64,000 bases of DNA from Candidatus Mediterraneibacter avicola. Lineage in GTDB: Bacteria; Bacillota; Clostridia; Lachnospirales; Lachnospiraceae. The stretch lies in NCBI GenBank assembly GCA_019115385.1, contig DXDR01000025.1, positions 1 through 64,000 on the forward strand. Direction: 5' to 3'. The first letter of the stretch is position 1. Every line of letters starts with the position of its first letter. Made by a program: the position numbers and the translations under genes. Shown here piece after piece: positions 7,429 through 16,795 of this stretch. Below the pieces are notes generated by a model that saw only the letters and a program-made list of their open reading frames with translations, made no database searches and had not been told where the DNA came from.

Positions 7429-9139
7429 ACTTTTCACCTCTGAAATCTTCTCTGAAATGACTGATAAATTCATCAATCGTAAAACACGGACTTATTATCC
7501 CCATCTCTCTTGCCATATCGTAAATCTGAGGCGGCCGTATGCCTACTTTCCCCCGTACATACATATCCGCAAATACTTCTTCCTTCGTGCCGTCCGCGAT
7601 CACATATCCCGAGGAGAGCACAATGATCCGCTCTGCCCAGTCGCATACAAGCTGCATATCGTGGGTGGCGATCACAACCGTATCGGTGATCCCTTTGAGC
7701 ATCTGCAGGGTTTTCATGATCTCCCGGCGGGTTGCGATGTCCAGATTTGCCGTGGGTTCGTCCAGAAGCAGCATTTCCGGGTTCAGCGCAATGCCGATCG
7801 CAAGAGAAGCCCGGCGCATTTGTCCGCCGGAAAGAAGCCTGCCGTCCCTGTCCGCCAGATCGGTCAGTCGGAACATTTCCAACAGTTCACCGGTCCGCGC
7901 CTCGTAATTCTCAATCTTACGCACCTTCATCGCGTATTCAATATCTTTGCGGATGGAATCTTTGATAAACATTTCCTCTGGATTCTGGTAAACCATTGAG
8001 ATCGTATGGCCCAGTTCTTCTTTGGACATGTCTCTGGTAAGCTTTCCCTTTACAGAGACCCGCCCTGACTCGGGATGGATCAGTCCCATCATCAGTTTCA
8101 GCATTGTAGATTTTCCCGCGCCGTTGGAACCGATCAGAGCGATTTTTTCGCCTTTTCCTATGTCCAGGCAAAACTCGTCAAATACTTTCGGAGGCTCGCC
8201 TTTTACGGAACGGTATTTCACCGTAACTTTTTCAAATTCTACCATCTTTTCGCGCTGCCTCATGGCCGGCCTCTCTCTCTGTTCATTCCGGTTAAACTTT
8301 AAAAACGGAGCAAATACTCTCCGGCCCTCCTCAATATTCACCGGGAAGACGGTTCCTTCCGGCAGGATTCCTGCGTCTTCCATCTTCTGCGCCGCCATAG
8401 TGACCTGAGGCGGAAATATATTGCTCTCCTGCAGTTCCTTTACCCGGCGCATGGCTTCTTTTGCCGGAAGCTTCCATTTTATACTGCCGTCCTTTACAAG
8501 AAGGGCGTTTTTGCAGTACCGGGTAATATATTCTGTGTGATGCTCGATCACGATAATTGTCTTCTGATATTTTTCATTCAGATCTTTGAGTACCTCATAT
8601 ATACCGTCTGCATGAGACGGATCCAACTGAGCAATGGGTTCATCCAGGATCAGGATCTCGGGACTTAACGCCGCCATTCCCGCCAGGGCAAGCAGATGTT
8701 TCTGCCCTCCGGACAGCTGCCACACATAATCGTTCACCTTTCCACCGAGGCCGCACATCTGAAGCGCTTTCCTCCCTTTTTCCTTATAATCCGGCATAGC
8801 ATAATTCAGGCAGGCATAGGACGCGTCTTCCAGCACTGTGGGACAGACGATCTGGTTTTCAAAGTCCTGGTACACATACCCGACTTTCTTTGACAGTGTC
8901 CCGATTTCTTCTTCTCTTGTATTTTTCCCGCCGATAAAGATGTCCCCCTCCATATCTCCTGTAATAAAATGAGGGATCAGTCCGTTGAGCGTTCTGCATA
9001 AAGTAGATTTCCCGCAGCCATTGTTTCCAATAACTGCGAGAAAATCGCCTTTTTCAATACTGACATTAACCCCCTTGAGAGTGGGCGCCGAAGCTCCCGG
9101 ATATGTATAAGTAAGGTTTTTTATTTCAATAATGTTCAC
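7421..9139 (-). CDS. ECF transporter ATPase, two fused ATP-binding domains
   Basis: At 572 residues this is twice the length of one EcfA subunit and contains two complete ABC cassettes. Domain 1 has Walker A GNNGCGKST near residue 40, signature LSGGQ near 140, and Walker B ILILDEP. Domain 2 starts near residue 300 with Walker A GSNGAGKST, signature LSGGQMRR and Walker B MLLLDEPTANLD. It powers uptake of an unknown micronutrient through EcfT and the S component encoded upstream. The start is GTG at 9139 with GAGGT about eight bases before. Its stop overlaps the ecfT start. Fused A1-A2 proteins usually serve dedicated (group I) ECF transporters rather than shared modules. Confidence 0.92.
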   Translation of the reverse strand: MNIIEIKNLTYTYPGASAPTLKGVNVSIEKGDFLAVIGNNGCGKSTLCRTLNGLIPHFITGDMEGDIFIGGKNTREEEIGTLSKKVGYVYQDFENQIVCPTVLEDASYACLNYAMPDYKEKGRKALQMCGLGGKVNDYVWQLSGGQKHLLALAGMAALSPEILILDEPIAQLDPSHADGIYEVLKDLNEKYQKTIIVIEHHTEYITRYCKNALLVKDGSIKWKLPAKEAMRRVKELQESNIFPPQVTMAAQKMEDAGILPEGTVFPVNIEEGRRVFAPFLKFNRNEQRERPAMRQREKMVEFEKVTVKYRSVKGEPPKVFDEFCLDIGKGEKIALIGSNGAGKSTMLKLMMGLIHPESGRVSVKGKLTRDMSKEELGHTISMVYQNPEEMFIKDSIRKDIEYAMKVRKIENYEARTGELLEMFRLTDLADRDGRLLSGGQMRRASLAIGIALNPEMLLLDEPTANLDIATRREIMKTLQMLKGITDTVVIATHDMQLVCDWAERIIVLSSGYVIADGTKEEVFADMYVRGKVGIRPPQIYDMAREMGIISPCFTIDEFISHFREDFRGEKYA

Positions 9140-9174
9140 TACGATCTACCTCTGTCCGAATTTTGTTCTGCATT

Positions 9175-10023
9175 TCATCCTGCTTTTCTGGAATTTGCCG
9201 CTCTGCTGCGTATCACTCCGATCACGATAAGCGCCACGGCCGCCGCCACGATCATGGCCGTTACAAGGGCTCCTGTACTCTCCGCCCACGCAGCTTCCCA
9301 GTCTATCAGCTCATATCCGCCGGACGCCAGCAGTTCTGCCGCGATCGCCACTGCAAAACCAACGATGCTGAGGATGATCACCTTGGGCGAAAGTGCATTT
9401 TCTCCGCCAAGTACGCTCTTCTCGTCTCTCGGCTTCACGCCCAGAAGGGGCTCGATCTTGCCGTACAGCTTCGGGACAAGGTATACTGCCGGCAGCATGC
9501 AGAACAGGATTCCCGAGAACAGGATATCATTGAGACAGGCAAATCCTTCTGTAAAGAATACGCTTTCCGGGAGTCCGGCAACCGCCTCGAAATCCTCTAC
9601 AGCAAACTGGACTTTCAGAATGTCAACCGCACACCCCATCAACTGCTGGACCGTTACTCCAACAATAGAAGCAAGTGCTACCATTTTCCGGTTTTTCGGA
9701 TTTTTCACAAGGCGTCCCGCAATGTATACGCCGATCGTAACAGTAAGGAACTTCTCCAGTTCACCCAGTCCTCCGAACTGTCCCAGCATGATCTCACTGA
9801 AGACCAGCTCTCCCGTGGCCGCGCCAAGCGCTGCCGAAAGCGGATCAAAAAGCATTGCCAGTGTAAGGGGAATAAACAGAAAGTATTCTACTGAAAATTC
9901 CACGATTCCCACCTGAAAGGAAGGGATCAGTTCTGTAAACAGCGTTGCCAGTCCGTAAAGAGACATCGAAAGCACAAAAACCATCATTTTCTGCGACTGT
10001 GTAAGTTTGTTTTCCGGATTCAT
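9175..10023 (-). CDS. ECF transporter S component-like membrane protein, substrate unknown
   Basis: About 282 residues with roughly six hydrophobic segments, first gene of the ECF operon. The start ATG at 10023 follows GGAGGAG by eight bases; an earlier ATG at 10041 lacks a site. The N-terminal half (VGIVEFSVEYFLFIPLTLAM then DPLSAALGAATGELVF) has the look of S-component or ThiW/HMP-type binding proteins, with a GxxxGE-like turn. The C-terminal half adds a long helix pair ending in a basic tail. It presumably captures the substrate and docks on EcfT. No riboswitch that would name the substrate was found upstream. The protein is longer than typical 180-220 residue S subunits. Confidence 0.75.
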   Translation of the reverse strand: MNPENKLTQSQKMMVFVLSMSLYGLATLFTELIPSFQVGIVEFSVEYFLFIPLTLAMLFDPLSAALGAATGELVFSEIMLGQFGGLGELEKFLTVTIGVYIAGRLVKNPKNRKMVALASIVGVTVQQLMGCAVDILKVQFAVEDFEAVAGLPESVFFTEGFACLNDILFSGILFCMLPAVYLVPKLYGKIEPLLGVKPRDEKSVLGGENALSPKVIILSIVGFAVAIAAELLASGGYELIDWEAAWAESTGALVTAMIVAAAVALIVIGVIRSRAANSRKAG

Positions 10024-10074
10024 CGTTTTCTCCTCCATCACTCTCTAATTGCTAACTTTTTATCATTACTGACA

Positions 10075-10090
10075 ACGCTATTATAAGCGT
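10075..10090 (-). promoter_or_regulatory. Possible -10 box of the ECF operon inside a small inverted repeat
   Basis: On the minus strand, TATAAT (10085-10080) is framed by ACGCT and AGCGT, giving ACGCTTATAATAGCGT. No good -35 was found at normal spacing. The symmetry could be an operator. Tentative. Confidence 0.35.
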
Positions 10091-10236
10091 ACAGAAAACA
10101 TTCCGATATCACGATCCAATAAAATGTAAGTAAAATTTTCGTAAATGTAATTATGAAATTAAATTTTCATTTCATTATGAATCAAATAGTACAGAAACTG
10201 GCACCACCTTATCTGCTTCCCGAGCGATTTTATCAG

Positions 10237-10297
10237 AAAATTCAGAAAACGGAGCCAAAAGGGGCCTGACCCCTTTTGGCTCCGTTTTCTGAATTTT
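10237..10297. terminator. Long perfect hairpin (28-bp stem) downstream of rubredoxin
   Basis: Two 28-base arms starting AAAATTCAGAAAACGGAGCC and ending AAAAGGGG are exact complements around the loop CCTGA. The arm ends in TTTT in both directions and a T6 tract follows on the plus strand. It lies 20 bases after the rubredoxin stop and so would end that transcript. The stem is unusually long for a simple terminator and may be a dispersed palindromic repeat. Confidence 0.75.
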
Positions 10298-10316
10298 CCG
10301 ATTTTTTAATCTGAGC

Positions 10317-10475
10317 TTATACCTCAGAGAACTGATCTTTTCCTACGCCGCACAGAGGACACAAAAAGTCTTCCGGTACATCCTCCCATTTTGTGCCGGC
10401 TTCAATGCCGTTTTCCGGATCGCCGATCTCCTCGTCATAAATGTATCCGCATACGTCGCAAACATATTTTTTCAT
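10317..10475 (-). CDS. Rubredoxin
   Basis: A 52-residue one-iron electron carrier of the cytoplasm. The protein reads [20 protein letters not shown] at the start and has both iron-binding knuckles: CDVCGYIYD near residue 6 and [11 protein letters not shown] near residue 39, with the conserved DFLCP lead-in. The four cysteines ligate a single iron. The ATG at 10475-10473 follows GAGGAAC with good spacing, and the gene ends with TAA at 10319-10317. It stands alone between the AI-2E-type transporter gene and the ECF operon. Its usual partners in anaerobes are oxygen and peroxide detoxifying enzymes, none of which are nearby. Confidence 0.96.
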   Translation of the reverse strand: MKKYVCDVCGYIYDEEIGDPENGIEAGTKWEDVPEDFLCPLCGVGKDQFSEV

Positions 10476-10583
10476 TTTCTGTTCCTCCTGTTCTCATAAT
10501 TAAAAACCTGTCCGAAAAAATCCGGAGTCAGGGGGAGAGTTTCTTTTCTCCCTTCCCCATAATAGCATATACCTGCAGTGATT

Positions 10584-11735
10584 TCAACGCGGCTGCTCTG
10601 TTTTTTCTTTTTCCCCATTTTCATGCAGCCCCACTATGCCACTGACCAGGATTTTTACATCATCAAAAATGTAGTCGAACGCTCCTGCCTGGCACATATT
10701 GATCAGTACCATACCGACAGGCACTGCGATGATCATGCCGAACACCCCGCTGAGCCGGTACCCGATATACAGGAGAAAGAGCGTTACAAGGGGATTGAGT
10801 CCCACGCTGTCCCCTACAAGCTTTGGCTGTATGAGCTGGCGCACCGCCTGGGTTATCACATAAATTATGACAAGAGCCGCTGTCTTTTCGTATTCGCCCA
10901 TAAAAAACGAATAGGCCGCCCAGGGGATCATTGCTGTTCCCGTTCCAAAAAATGGCAGGAAATCGAGAAATGAGATCAGGAAAGCGGCCAGTCCAAAATA
11001 GCTGGTCCGCAGAAAGCCGAGTCCCACCAGCAGAATCAGGAATACAACTCCCATGATCTTAAACTGCGCCTTAAAATAGCCTCCCACCGCATACCGGAGA
11101 TTATCCATCACAAGAGTCATCCTCTTCTGCACAGCCTGGGGAGAAACTTTCTTCAGCCACTGCAGCACTTCCTCTCTCTGTATGATAAAGAAGTAGGCAG
11201 ACATCACCGCTACAATAAAAGAAATCAGATATGAGGGGACACTTTTTGCAAAATTCCCTGCTGCCTCGACCGTCGGCTCACTGATGGCAGATACCAGACT
11301 CCCCATATACTGATCCAGATTTTCCACGACCGTGTTCCAGCCTCTCTGTACTCCTGCAGGCAGCTTATCGAACACCCCGGAAAGCGTGTCTCCGATCTGT
11401 CTCAGTCCGTTCTCAAGCTGTGCGTACATGTCTGGAAAATCTTTTGCCAGATTACCCAGTTCCGCCGCCAGACGGCTGATCCCGAAATACACTGCCAGTA
11501 CGATCACTGCGAGCACAAGCACAACGATCAGAGCCGAACCCAGCTTTTTTACGATCTTCAGTTTTTTCTCCAGCCAGTTTACAAGCGGAGACGCGATCGC
11601 CGCAATGATCCAGCCTATCACAAACGGCATGAGAAATCCGATCAGCTTCCAGCCTATGATAATAAATGCGGCCGTGGCAAGCAGACTGAATAAAAGCCTG
11701 ATGCACACCTGCCAGTAAGGGCGTCTGTTTTCCAT
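10584..11735 (-). CDS. AI-2E family (YtvI/PerM-like) membrane transporter
   Basis: A 383-residue polytopic membrane protein of the UPF0118/AI-2E family. Two or three hydrophobic segments occupy the N terminus (LLFSLLATAAFIIIGWKLIG, then a following pair), an extended soluble region spans about residues 90-190, and further helices follow. The family-typical sequence FLDFLPFFGTGTAMIPWA lies near residue 265, with the QPKLVGDSVGLNPL motif near 310. Some members act in autoinducer-2 export or Na+/H+ exchange and YtvI acts in sporulation; the substrate here is unknown. The ATG at 11735 follows AGGAGG; the gene start overlaps the end of engB, so it is probably part of the lon-engB transcript. Confidence 0.85.
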   Translation of the reverse strand: MENRRPYWQVCIRLLFSLLATAAFIIIGWKLIGFLMPFVIGWIIAAIASPLVNWLEKKLKIVKKLGSALIVVLVLAVIVLAVYFGISRLAAELGNLAKDFPDMYAQLENGLRQIGDTLSGVFDKLPAGVQRGWNTVVENLDQYMGSLVSAISEPTVEAAGNFAKSVPSYLISFIVAVMSAYFFIIQREEVLQWLKKVSPQAVQKRMTLVMDNLRYAVGGYFKAQFKIMGVVFLILLVGLGFLRTSYFGLAAFLISFLDFLPFFGTGTAMIPWAAYSFFMGEYEKTAALVIIYVITQAVRQLIQPKLVGDSVGLNPLVTLFLLYIGYRLSGVFGMIIAVPVGMVLINMCQAGAFDYIFDDVKILVSGIVGLHENGEKEKTEQPR

Positions 11736-11746
11736 CCCTGTCCTCC

Positions 11747-12361
11747 TCATCTTTCTGTAAAGTCTTCCTCCGGGAGCAGTTCCGCCGTCTCCTCGATCAC
11801 AGTCCAGATTTCATCCCGTCCCTGCTTCGTGGAAGAAGAAAACGGGATTACTTTTGTTCCCGGGAGAAGAGCAAGGCTCCCCCGTATCATTTTAACATGT
11901 TTCTGAACCTGGCTTCGCTTTATTTTATCCAGTTTTGTGGCAATTATAACCGGCTCAAATCCCTGATCGACGATCCAGCGGTACATCATTTTGTCATTTC
12001 CAGACGGTTCATGCCGGATGTCAATGAGAAGAAATACTGCTTTCAGCTGGGATGAACCGTGGAGATACCGCTCGATCAGCTTGCCCCACTGTTCTTTTTC
12101 TTTTTCAGACACCTTCGCATATCCGTATCCCGGAAGATCTACCAGATAAACAGCGTCGTTGATGCTATAAAAATTAATCGTCTGGGTCTTTCCCGGCGTA
12201 GCCGAGATACGGGCGTAAGACTTCCGGTTCATAAGCGCATTGATCAGGGAAGATTTCCCCACATTGGATTTCCCGGCAAACGCTACCTCAGGCTTGTCAT
12301 TTTCCGGCAGGACGCTGGTGATCCCGCATACTGTTTCCAGATTAATATTTTTGATAACCAT
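11747..12361 (-). CDS. engB: Ribosome biogenesis GTPase EngB (YsxC/YihA)
   Basis: A 204-residue essential GTPase that assists maturation of the large ribosomal subunit. G motifs are in order: GKSNVGKSSL (G1) near residue 31, TPGKTQT (G2) near 57, DLPGYG (G3) near 75, TKLDK (G4) near 142, and a G5-like FSSSTKQG near 174. Length is typical. The AGGAGG ribosome site overlaps the stop codon of lon, and engB follows lon as in Bacillus subtilis (lonA-ysxC). The next gene, the AI-2E-type transporter gene, overlaps its 3' end. Confidence 0.97.
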   Translation of the reverse strand: MVIKNINLETVCGITSVLPENDKPEVAFAGKSNVGKSSLINALMNRKSYARISATPGKTQTINFYSINDAVYLVDLPGYGYAKVSEKEKEQWGKLIERYLHGSSQLKAVFLLIDIRHEPSGNDKMMYRWIVDQGFEPVIIATKLDKIKRSQVQKHVKMIRGSLALLPGTKVIPFSSSTKQGRDEIWTVIEETAELLPEEDFTER

Positions 12362-12369
12362 ATATCCTC

Positions 12370-14688
12370 CTAATCCGTCAGAGCCTCTCCCAGAACTTCT
12401 TCCATGTTTTCCACCGGGATGATCTCAAGACCTTTTGTGATCTCGGAAGAGAGTTCTTCCACATCAGCCATATTTTTCTTTGGAACGAGTACAGTTTTTA
12501 TCCCGGCGCTCTTTGCAGCCAGAAGCTTTTCTTTCAGTCCTCCGATGGGGAGCACCCTGCCACGCAGGGTAATTTCTCCGGTCATGGCAATATCTGAGCG
12601 CACTTTCTTACCGGTAACGGCAGAAAGCATTGCCGTCGCCATAGTGATACCCGCAGAGGGTCCGTCCTTCGGGACAGCTCCCTCAGGAATATGTATATGA
12701 ATATCATGCTTGGCAAAGAAGTCATCTGCGATCCCGTACTGCCTGCTGATCGAGCGGATATAGCTGATTCCTGTGGTAGCCGACTCTTTCATCACATCTC
12801 CCATCTGTCCGGTCAGCATCACATCTCCTGTTCCAGGCATAATATTCACCTCGATCTGAAGTGTATCTCCTCCTACACTGGTCCAGGCCAGTCCTCTGAC
12901 TATGCCCACCTCCGGCGCCGGGTTCGCCATCTGATAAGAATATTTCTCTTTACCCAGGAACCGGTGAAGATTCCGGTCTGTAACGCTGATCTTCCTTTTC
13001 TCCGTTGTCAGGATTTCTTTCGCGGCCTTCCGGCAGACATTTCCTATCTCCCTCTCCAGCTGGCGCACACCGGCTTCCTTCGTATAATTGCGCGCCATTT
13101 TCCAGACAGCCTGTCTGCTGAAAGTGAGCTGCGAGGATTTTAGCCCATTTTTTTCCAGCTGTTTGGGGATCAGATGTTCTTCCGCAATATGAAGCTTTTC
13201 ATTTTCCGTATAGCTGCTGATCTCGATGATCTCCATGCGGTCCAGAAGAGGACGGGGAATAGTCTGCAGGGTGTTTGCCGTGGTGATGAACATAACCTCC
13301 GACAGATCCAGAGGCACCTCCAGATAATGATCCCGGAATCGGCCGTTCTGCTCACTGTCCAGCACCTCAAGAAGAGCGGAAAAAGTATCTCCTTTATAGT
13401 CTGTACTGACCTTGTCTATCTCATCCAGAAGCATGACCGGATTATTCACCCCTGCCATTCGGATGCCTGCTGCAATGCGCCCGGGCATAGCTCCCACATA
13501 GGTCTTCCGGTGGCCGCGGATTTCTGCCTCATCCCGTACACCGCCCAGGGAGATGCGGACATAAGGCTTTTTCATCGCCCGCGCCAGAGACTTTGCGATC
13601 GAAGTCTTGCCGGTTCCCGGAGGCCCTGCCAGACAAAGGATCGGACTGTCTCCCTTTTTTGTCAGGCTTCTCACTGCCAGGAATTCCAGAATCCTCTCTT
13701 TCACCTGTTCCAGCCCGTAGTGATCTTCATCCAGCACCTTCCTGGCGTAGCCGATATCATGTGCGTCTCTGGCCGCTTTATCCCAGGGCATCTCCAGGAG
13801 CGTCTCAATATAGGTCCGGATCACACCGCTTTCTGCAGGAGAATTCAGGGAACTCTTAAACCGTTTGATCTCCTTTTCAAGTTTCTCCTTTACTTCCTTC
13901 GGAGCTTTCAGCTTTTTCAGGGCATTTTCAAACTCTTCCGCGTCAGATACCGTAGAATCCTCCCCCAGTTCTTCCCGGATCAGCTTGAGCTGCTCCCGGA
14001 GGATATACTCTCTCTGATGCTTGTCTACCCGCTCTTTTACCTTACGCTGTATCTCCTCTTTGATGTTCATGATCTGAACCTCATTCACCAGCTTAAATGC
14101 CAGCTTTTCATAGCGTTTCCAGAAATCCGTCTCACTGAGCAGTTCCTGCTGGTCTGTGTAATGGAGTGGGATATTTGCAGCGATTTCATCCACAAGCTTT
14201 TTCAACCCTTTTATCTCCAGAAGTGCAGCGACGGATTCTTTTGACATTTTTCCGTTTTTAGCCGCGTATTCCACCAGCATATCTTTGAGCCCGCGCTCCA
14301 TAGCTTCTGCGTTTACGCTGTCCGGCGTCTCAACTTCCGGCTCTTCAGCGATCTCTACCAGCGCGCGCAGATAGGGGTCGGCAAATTCAATCTCTCTGAG
14401 GAAGCCCCGTTCCTCTCCCGCCACAAGAACCCGCACCGTATGCTTGGGAAGCTTGATGATCTGTTTAATGGTTCCCACTGTCCCCACTTCAAACACATCA
14501 TCCTGGCCGGGGTTTTCCGTATCTATGGATTTCTGGGCAGCAAGAAAGATTTTCTGTTCTTCCGTCATTGCCTCCTGCACCGCAGCGATCGATCTCTCCC
14601 GGCTCACGTCAAAATGCACTACCATTCCGGGAAGGATAGTCATTCCCCTGAGCGCCACCATGGGCATGCTTTGTCTCTTGTTGTCCAT
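12370..14688 (-). CDS. lon: ATP-dependent protease Lon (LonA)
   Basis: A 772-residue cytoplasmic AAA+ protease that degrades misfolded and regulatory proteins. The N-terminal LON substrate domain begins MPMVALRGMTILPGMVVHFD. The ATPase has Walker A GPPGTGKT near residue 355 and Walker B VMLLDEIDK. The C-terminal protease domain carries the catalytic serine in PKDGPSAGITMATAM near residue 675 and the lysine in KEKLLAAKSAGIKTV about 43 residues later. The ATG at 14688 follows AGGAGG by eight bases. It sits downstream of clpX, behind a hairpin at 14711-14742, and is coupled to engB. Confidence 0.98.
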   Translation of the reverse strand: MDNKRQSMPMVALRGMTILPGMVVHFDVSRERSIAAVQEAMTEEQKIFLAAQKSIDTENPGQDDVFEVGTVGTIKQIIKLPKHTVRVLVAGEERGFLREIEFADPYLRALVEIAEEPEVETPDSVNAEAMERGLKDMLVEYAAKNGKMSKESVAALLEIKGLKKLVDEIAANIPLHYTDQQELLSETDFWKRYEKLAFKLVNEVQIMNIKEEIQRKVKERVDKHQREYILREQLKLIREELGEDSTVSDAEEFENALKKLKAPKEVKEKLEKEIKRFKSSLNSPAESGVIRTYIETLLEMPWDKAARDAHDIGYARKVLDEDHYGLEQVKERILEFLAVRSLTKKGDSPILCLAGPPGTGKTSIAKSLARAMKKPYVRISLGGVRDEAEIRGHRKTYVGAMPGRIAAGIRMAGVNNPVMLLDEIDKVSTDYKGDTFSALLEVLDSEQNGRFRDHYLEVPLDLSEVMFITTANTLQTIPRPLLDRMEIIEISSYTENEKLHIAEEHLIPKQLEKNGLKSSQLTFSRQAVWKMARNYTKEAGVRQLEREIGNVCRKAAKEILTTEKRKISVTDRNLHRFLGKEKYSYQMANPAPEVGIVRGLAWTSVGGDTLQIEVNIMPGTGDVMLTGQMGDVMKESATTGISYIRSISRQYGIADDFFAKHDIHIHIPEGAVPKDGPSAGITMATAMLSAVTGKKVRSDIAMTGEITLRGRVLPIGGLKEKLLAAKSAGIKTVLVPKKNMADVEELSSEITKGLEIIPVENMEEVLGEALTD

Positions 14689-14710
14689 TTTCACTTCCTC
14701 CTAAACGAAA

Positions 14711-14742
14711 GGGCAGGCGCAGATCCTGCACTGCACCCGCCC
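14711..14742 (-). terminator. Terminator hairpin between clpX and lon
   Basis: A 12-bp stem (two G-U pairs) formed by GGGCGGGTGCAG and CTGCGCCTGCCC with an 8-base loop, followed on the minus strand by TTTCGTTT. It would end the tig-clpP-clpX message before lon. Confidence 0.65.
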
Positions 14743-14829
14743 ATTTTTTAGTACATCGGTCCATAAGTAACTAAGCCAAACCTGCTTGTCTGGCTTCCCG
14801 ATCACACCAGTGTACCTGCAAATTCTCTC

Positions 14830-16101
14830 TTACGCGCTCTCTGATGTCAGGAACGACCTGCGTTCTTCTCCATCCCGCAGATAGAGCGGACTTCCGGTTC
14901 CAAGAACCGCCTCCTTTGTGATCCGGCATTCCTTGATCGTCTCGTCAGACGGAACCCTGAACATGGTATCCATCATAATATTTTCCATGATCGCCCTTAA
15001 GCCTCTGGCTCCCGTCTTTCTTGCCAGGGTCGTCTCCGCGATCGCCGTCAGGGCGTCTCTGTCAAACTCCAGCTTGACTCCATCCAGTTCCAGAAGTTTC
15101 TGATACTGTTTCACGATAGCGCTCTTCGGTTCTGTGAGGATCCGGATCAGCGCTTCCTTGTCAAGAAGATCCAGTGACACTGTAACAGGAAGCCGGCCTA
15201 CCAGCTCCGGTATCAGTCCAAACTTGACCAGATCCTGAGGCAGCGCCTCATGGAGCAGAACATCCATATCATACTCATGCTTTGTGGCGATCTCTGCATT
15301 AAAACCGATAGATTTCCTGTCAAGACGTGTCTCGATGATCTTGTCGATCCCCTCAAAAGCTCCGCCGCAGATAAACAGAATATTGGTGGTATCTATCTGG
15401 ATCAGTTCCTGATGAGGATGCTTTCTGCCGCCCTGGGGCGGTACGGAAGCCACAGTCCCTTCTATGATCTTAAGAAGAGCCTGCTGAACGCCCTCACCGG
15501 ACACATCCCGGGTAATAGACGGATTTTCAGATTTTCGTGTGATCTTATCAATCTCATCAATATAGATAATCCCATGTTCAGCGCGCTCGATATCTCCGTC
15601 CGCGGCCTGGATCACCTTCAGAAGGATATTCTCTACATCCTCCCCCACATACCCGGCCTCCGTCAGAGCCGTGGCGTCTGCGATCGCAAAAGGTACATTC
15701 AGGATCTTTGCAAGTGTCTGGGCAAGAAGCGTCTTTCCGCAGCCGGTAGGACCGAGCATCAGAATATTGCTCTTCTGGAGCTCCACTCCCAGATCCTGCT
15801 CCGCCATGATCCTTTTATAATGATTGTATACCGCAACAGACAACACCTTTTTCGCCTCGTCCTGTCCGATCACATAATCGTCCAGGAACCGCTTGATCTC
15901 CTCCGGCGTCAGGAGATTGATATCGTCGAAAGTTCCCCCTTCACTGTAGTCCAGCTCCTCTTCAATGATCTCCGAGCAGATGCCGATGCACTCGTCACAG
16001 ATATAGGTTCCGTTTGGCCCTGCGATCAGCTTTCTTACCTGGGCCTGCGTCTTATTGCAGAAGGAGCATCTTACGATATCATCCATCATTTTCCCTGCCA
16101 T
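14830..16101 (-). CDS. clpX: ClpX, ATP-binding subunit of Clp protease
   Basis: A 423-residue AAA+ unfoldase that feeds substrates into ClpP. The N-terminal zinc-binding domain has CSFCNK near residue 10 and CDECIGIC near residue 33. The ATPase has Walker A GPTGCGKT near 117 and Walker [11 protein letters not shown] near 182, and later the pore-lining and sensor regions, with [11 protein letters not shown] matching the family GAF segment. The start ATG at 16101 (MAGKMMDD) follows GAGGTG by six bases; the GTG nine bases upstream lacks a good site. Directly downstream of clpP, as expected. Confidence 0.98.
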   Translation of the reverse strand: MAGKMMDDIVRCSFCNKTQAQVRKLIAGPNGTYICDECIGICSEIIEEELDYSEGGTFDDINLLTPEEIKRFLDDYVIGQDEAKKVLSVAVYNHYKRIMAEQDLGVELQKSNILMLGPTGCGKTLLAQTLAKILNVPFAIADATALTEAGYVGEDVENILLKVIQAADGDIERAEHGIIYIDEIDKITRKSENPSITRDVSGEGVQQALLKIIEGTVASVPPQGGRKHPHQELIQIDTTNILFICGGAFEGIDKIIETRLDRKSIGFNAEIATKHEYDMDVLLHEALPQDLVKFGLIPELVGRLPVTVSLDLLDKEALIRILTEPKSAIVKQYQKLLELDGVKLEFDRDALTAIAETTLARKTGARGLRAIMENIMMDTMFRVPSDETIKECRITKEAVLGTGSPLYLRDGEERRSFLTSESA

Positions 16102-16126
16102 ATATGTCACCTCATACCGCCATTCA

Positions 16127-16708
16127 CTAATGGCTTACTAATATTTCGTCAATCAATCCATATGCCTTCGCTTCGTCTGCAGACATAAAATTATCGCGCT
16201 CTGTATCCGCCTTGATGGTCTCAAGGGGCTGGCCTGTATTGGCCGCCAGAATCTCATTTAATTTCTGCTTCGTCCGCAGAATGTGCTCTGCCGCGATCTG
16301 GATCTCCGTGGCCTGGCCCTGCGCGCCGCCGGACGGCTGATGGATCATGATCTCGGCGTTAGGAAGGGCAAAACGCTTTCCTTTCTTGCCGCCTGCAAGC
16401 AGGAATGCGCCCATGCTTGCTGCCATGCCGATACATACAGTAGACACATCGCACTTGATATACTGCATCGTGTCGTAGATCGCCATGCCCGCCGTGACAG
16501 AGCCTCCCGGGCTGTTTATATAAAGCTGGATGTCTTTCTCCGGGTCGTCCGCCTCAAGGAACAGCATCTGGGCGACAACAACGCTTGCTGAAATGTCGCT
16601 CACCTCTTCCCCGAGGAAGATAATTCTCTCTTTGAGCAGTCTGGAATATATATCATAAGAGCGCTCTCCGCGGCTCGTCTGCTCAATGACATAAGGTACT
16701 AAACTCAT
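16127..16708 (-). CDS. clpP: ClpP, proteolytic subunit of Clp protease
   Basis: A 193-residue serine protease that assembles as a double heptamer with ClpX. The catalytic serine is in [14 protein letters not shown] near residue 98, the histidine in [18 protein letters not shown] near 123, and the aspartate in [14 protein letters not shown] near 172. Length and sequence are typical of the housekeeping ClpP1 type. The ATG follows AAGGAAAAG. It is the middle gene of tig-clpP-clpX. Confidence 0.98.
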   Translation of the reverse strand: MSLVPYVIEQTSRGERSYDIYSRLLKERIIFLGEEVSDISASVVVAQMLFLEADDPEKDIQLYINSPGGSVTAGMAIYDTMQYIKCDVSTVCIGMAASMGAFLLAGGKKGKRFALPNAEIMIHQPSGGAQGQATEIQIAAEHILRTKQKLNEILAANTGQPLETIKADTERDNFMSADEAKAYGLIDEILVSH

Positions 16709-16795
16709 ATCTTTTCCTTCTTTCTCTTAATCTGGCAAAACTCTATAATCCGACAAAAGGTGCACCTTCAGGCGGCGCACCTTTCAAAACACTGC

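Noticed and set aside
10042-10236. A riboswitch in front of the ECF operon
   Set aside because: The AT-rich leader shows no conserved core of the TPP, cobalamin, FMN, folate or preQ1 types that usually control ECF genes.
13174-14244. A 356-codon open frame opposite lon
   Set aside because: Antisense shadow; no ribosome site and no recognisable motif.
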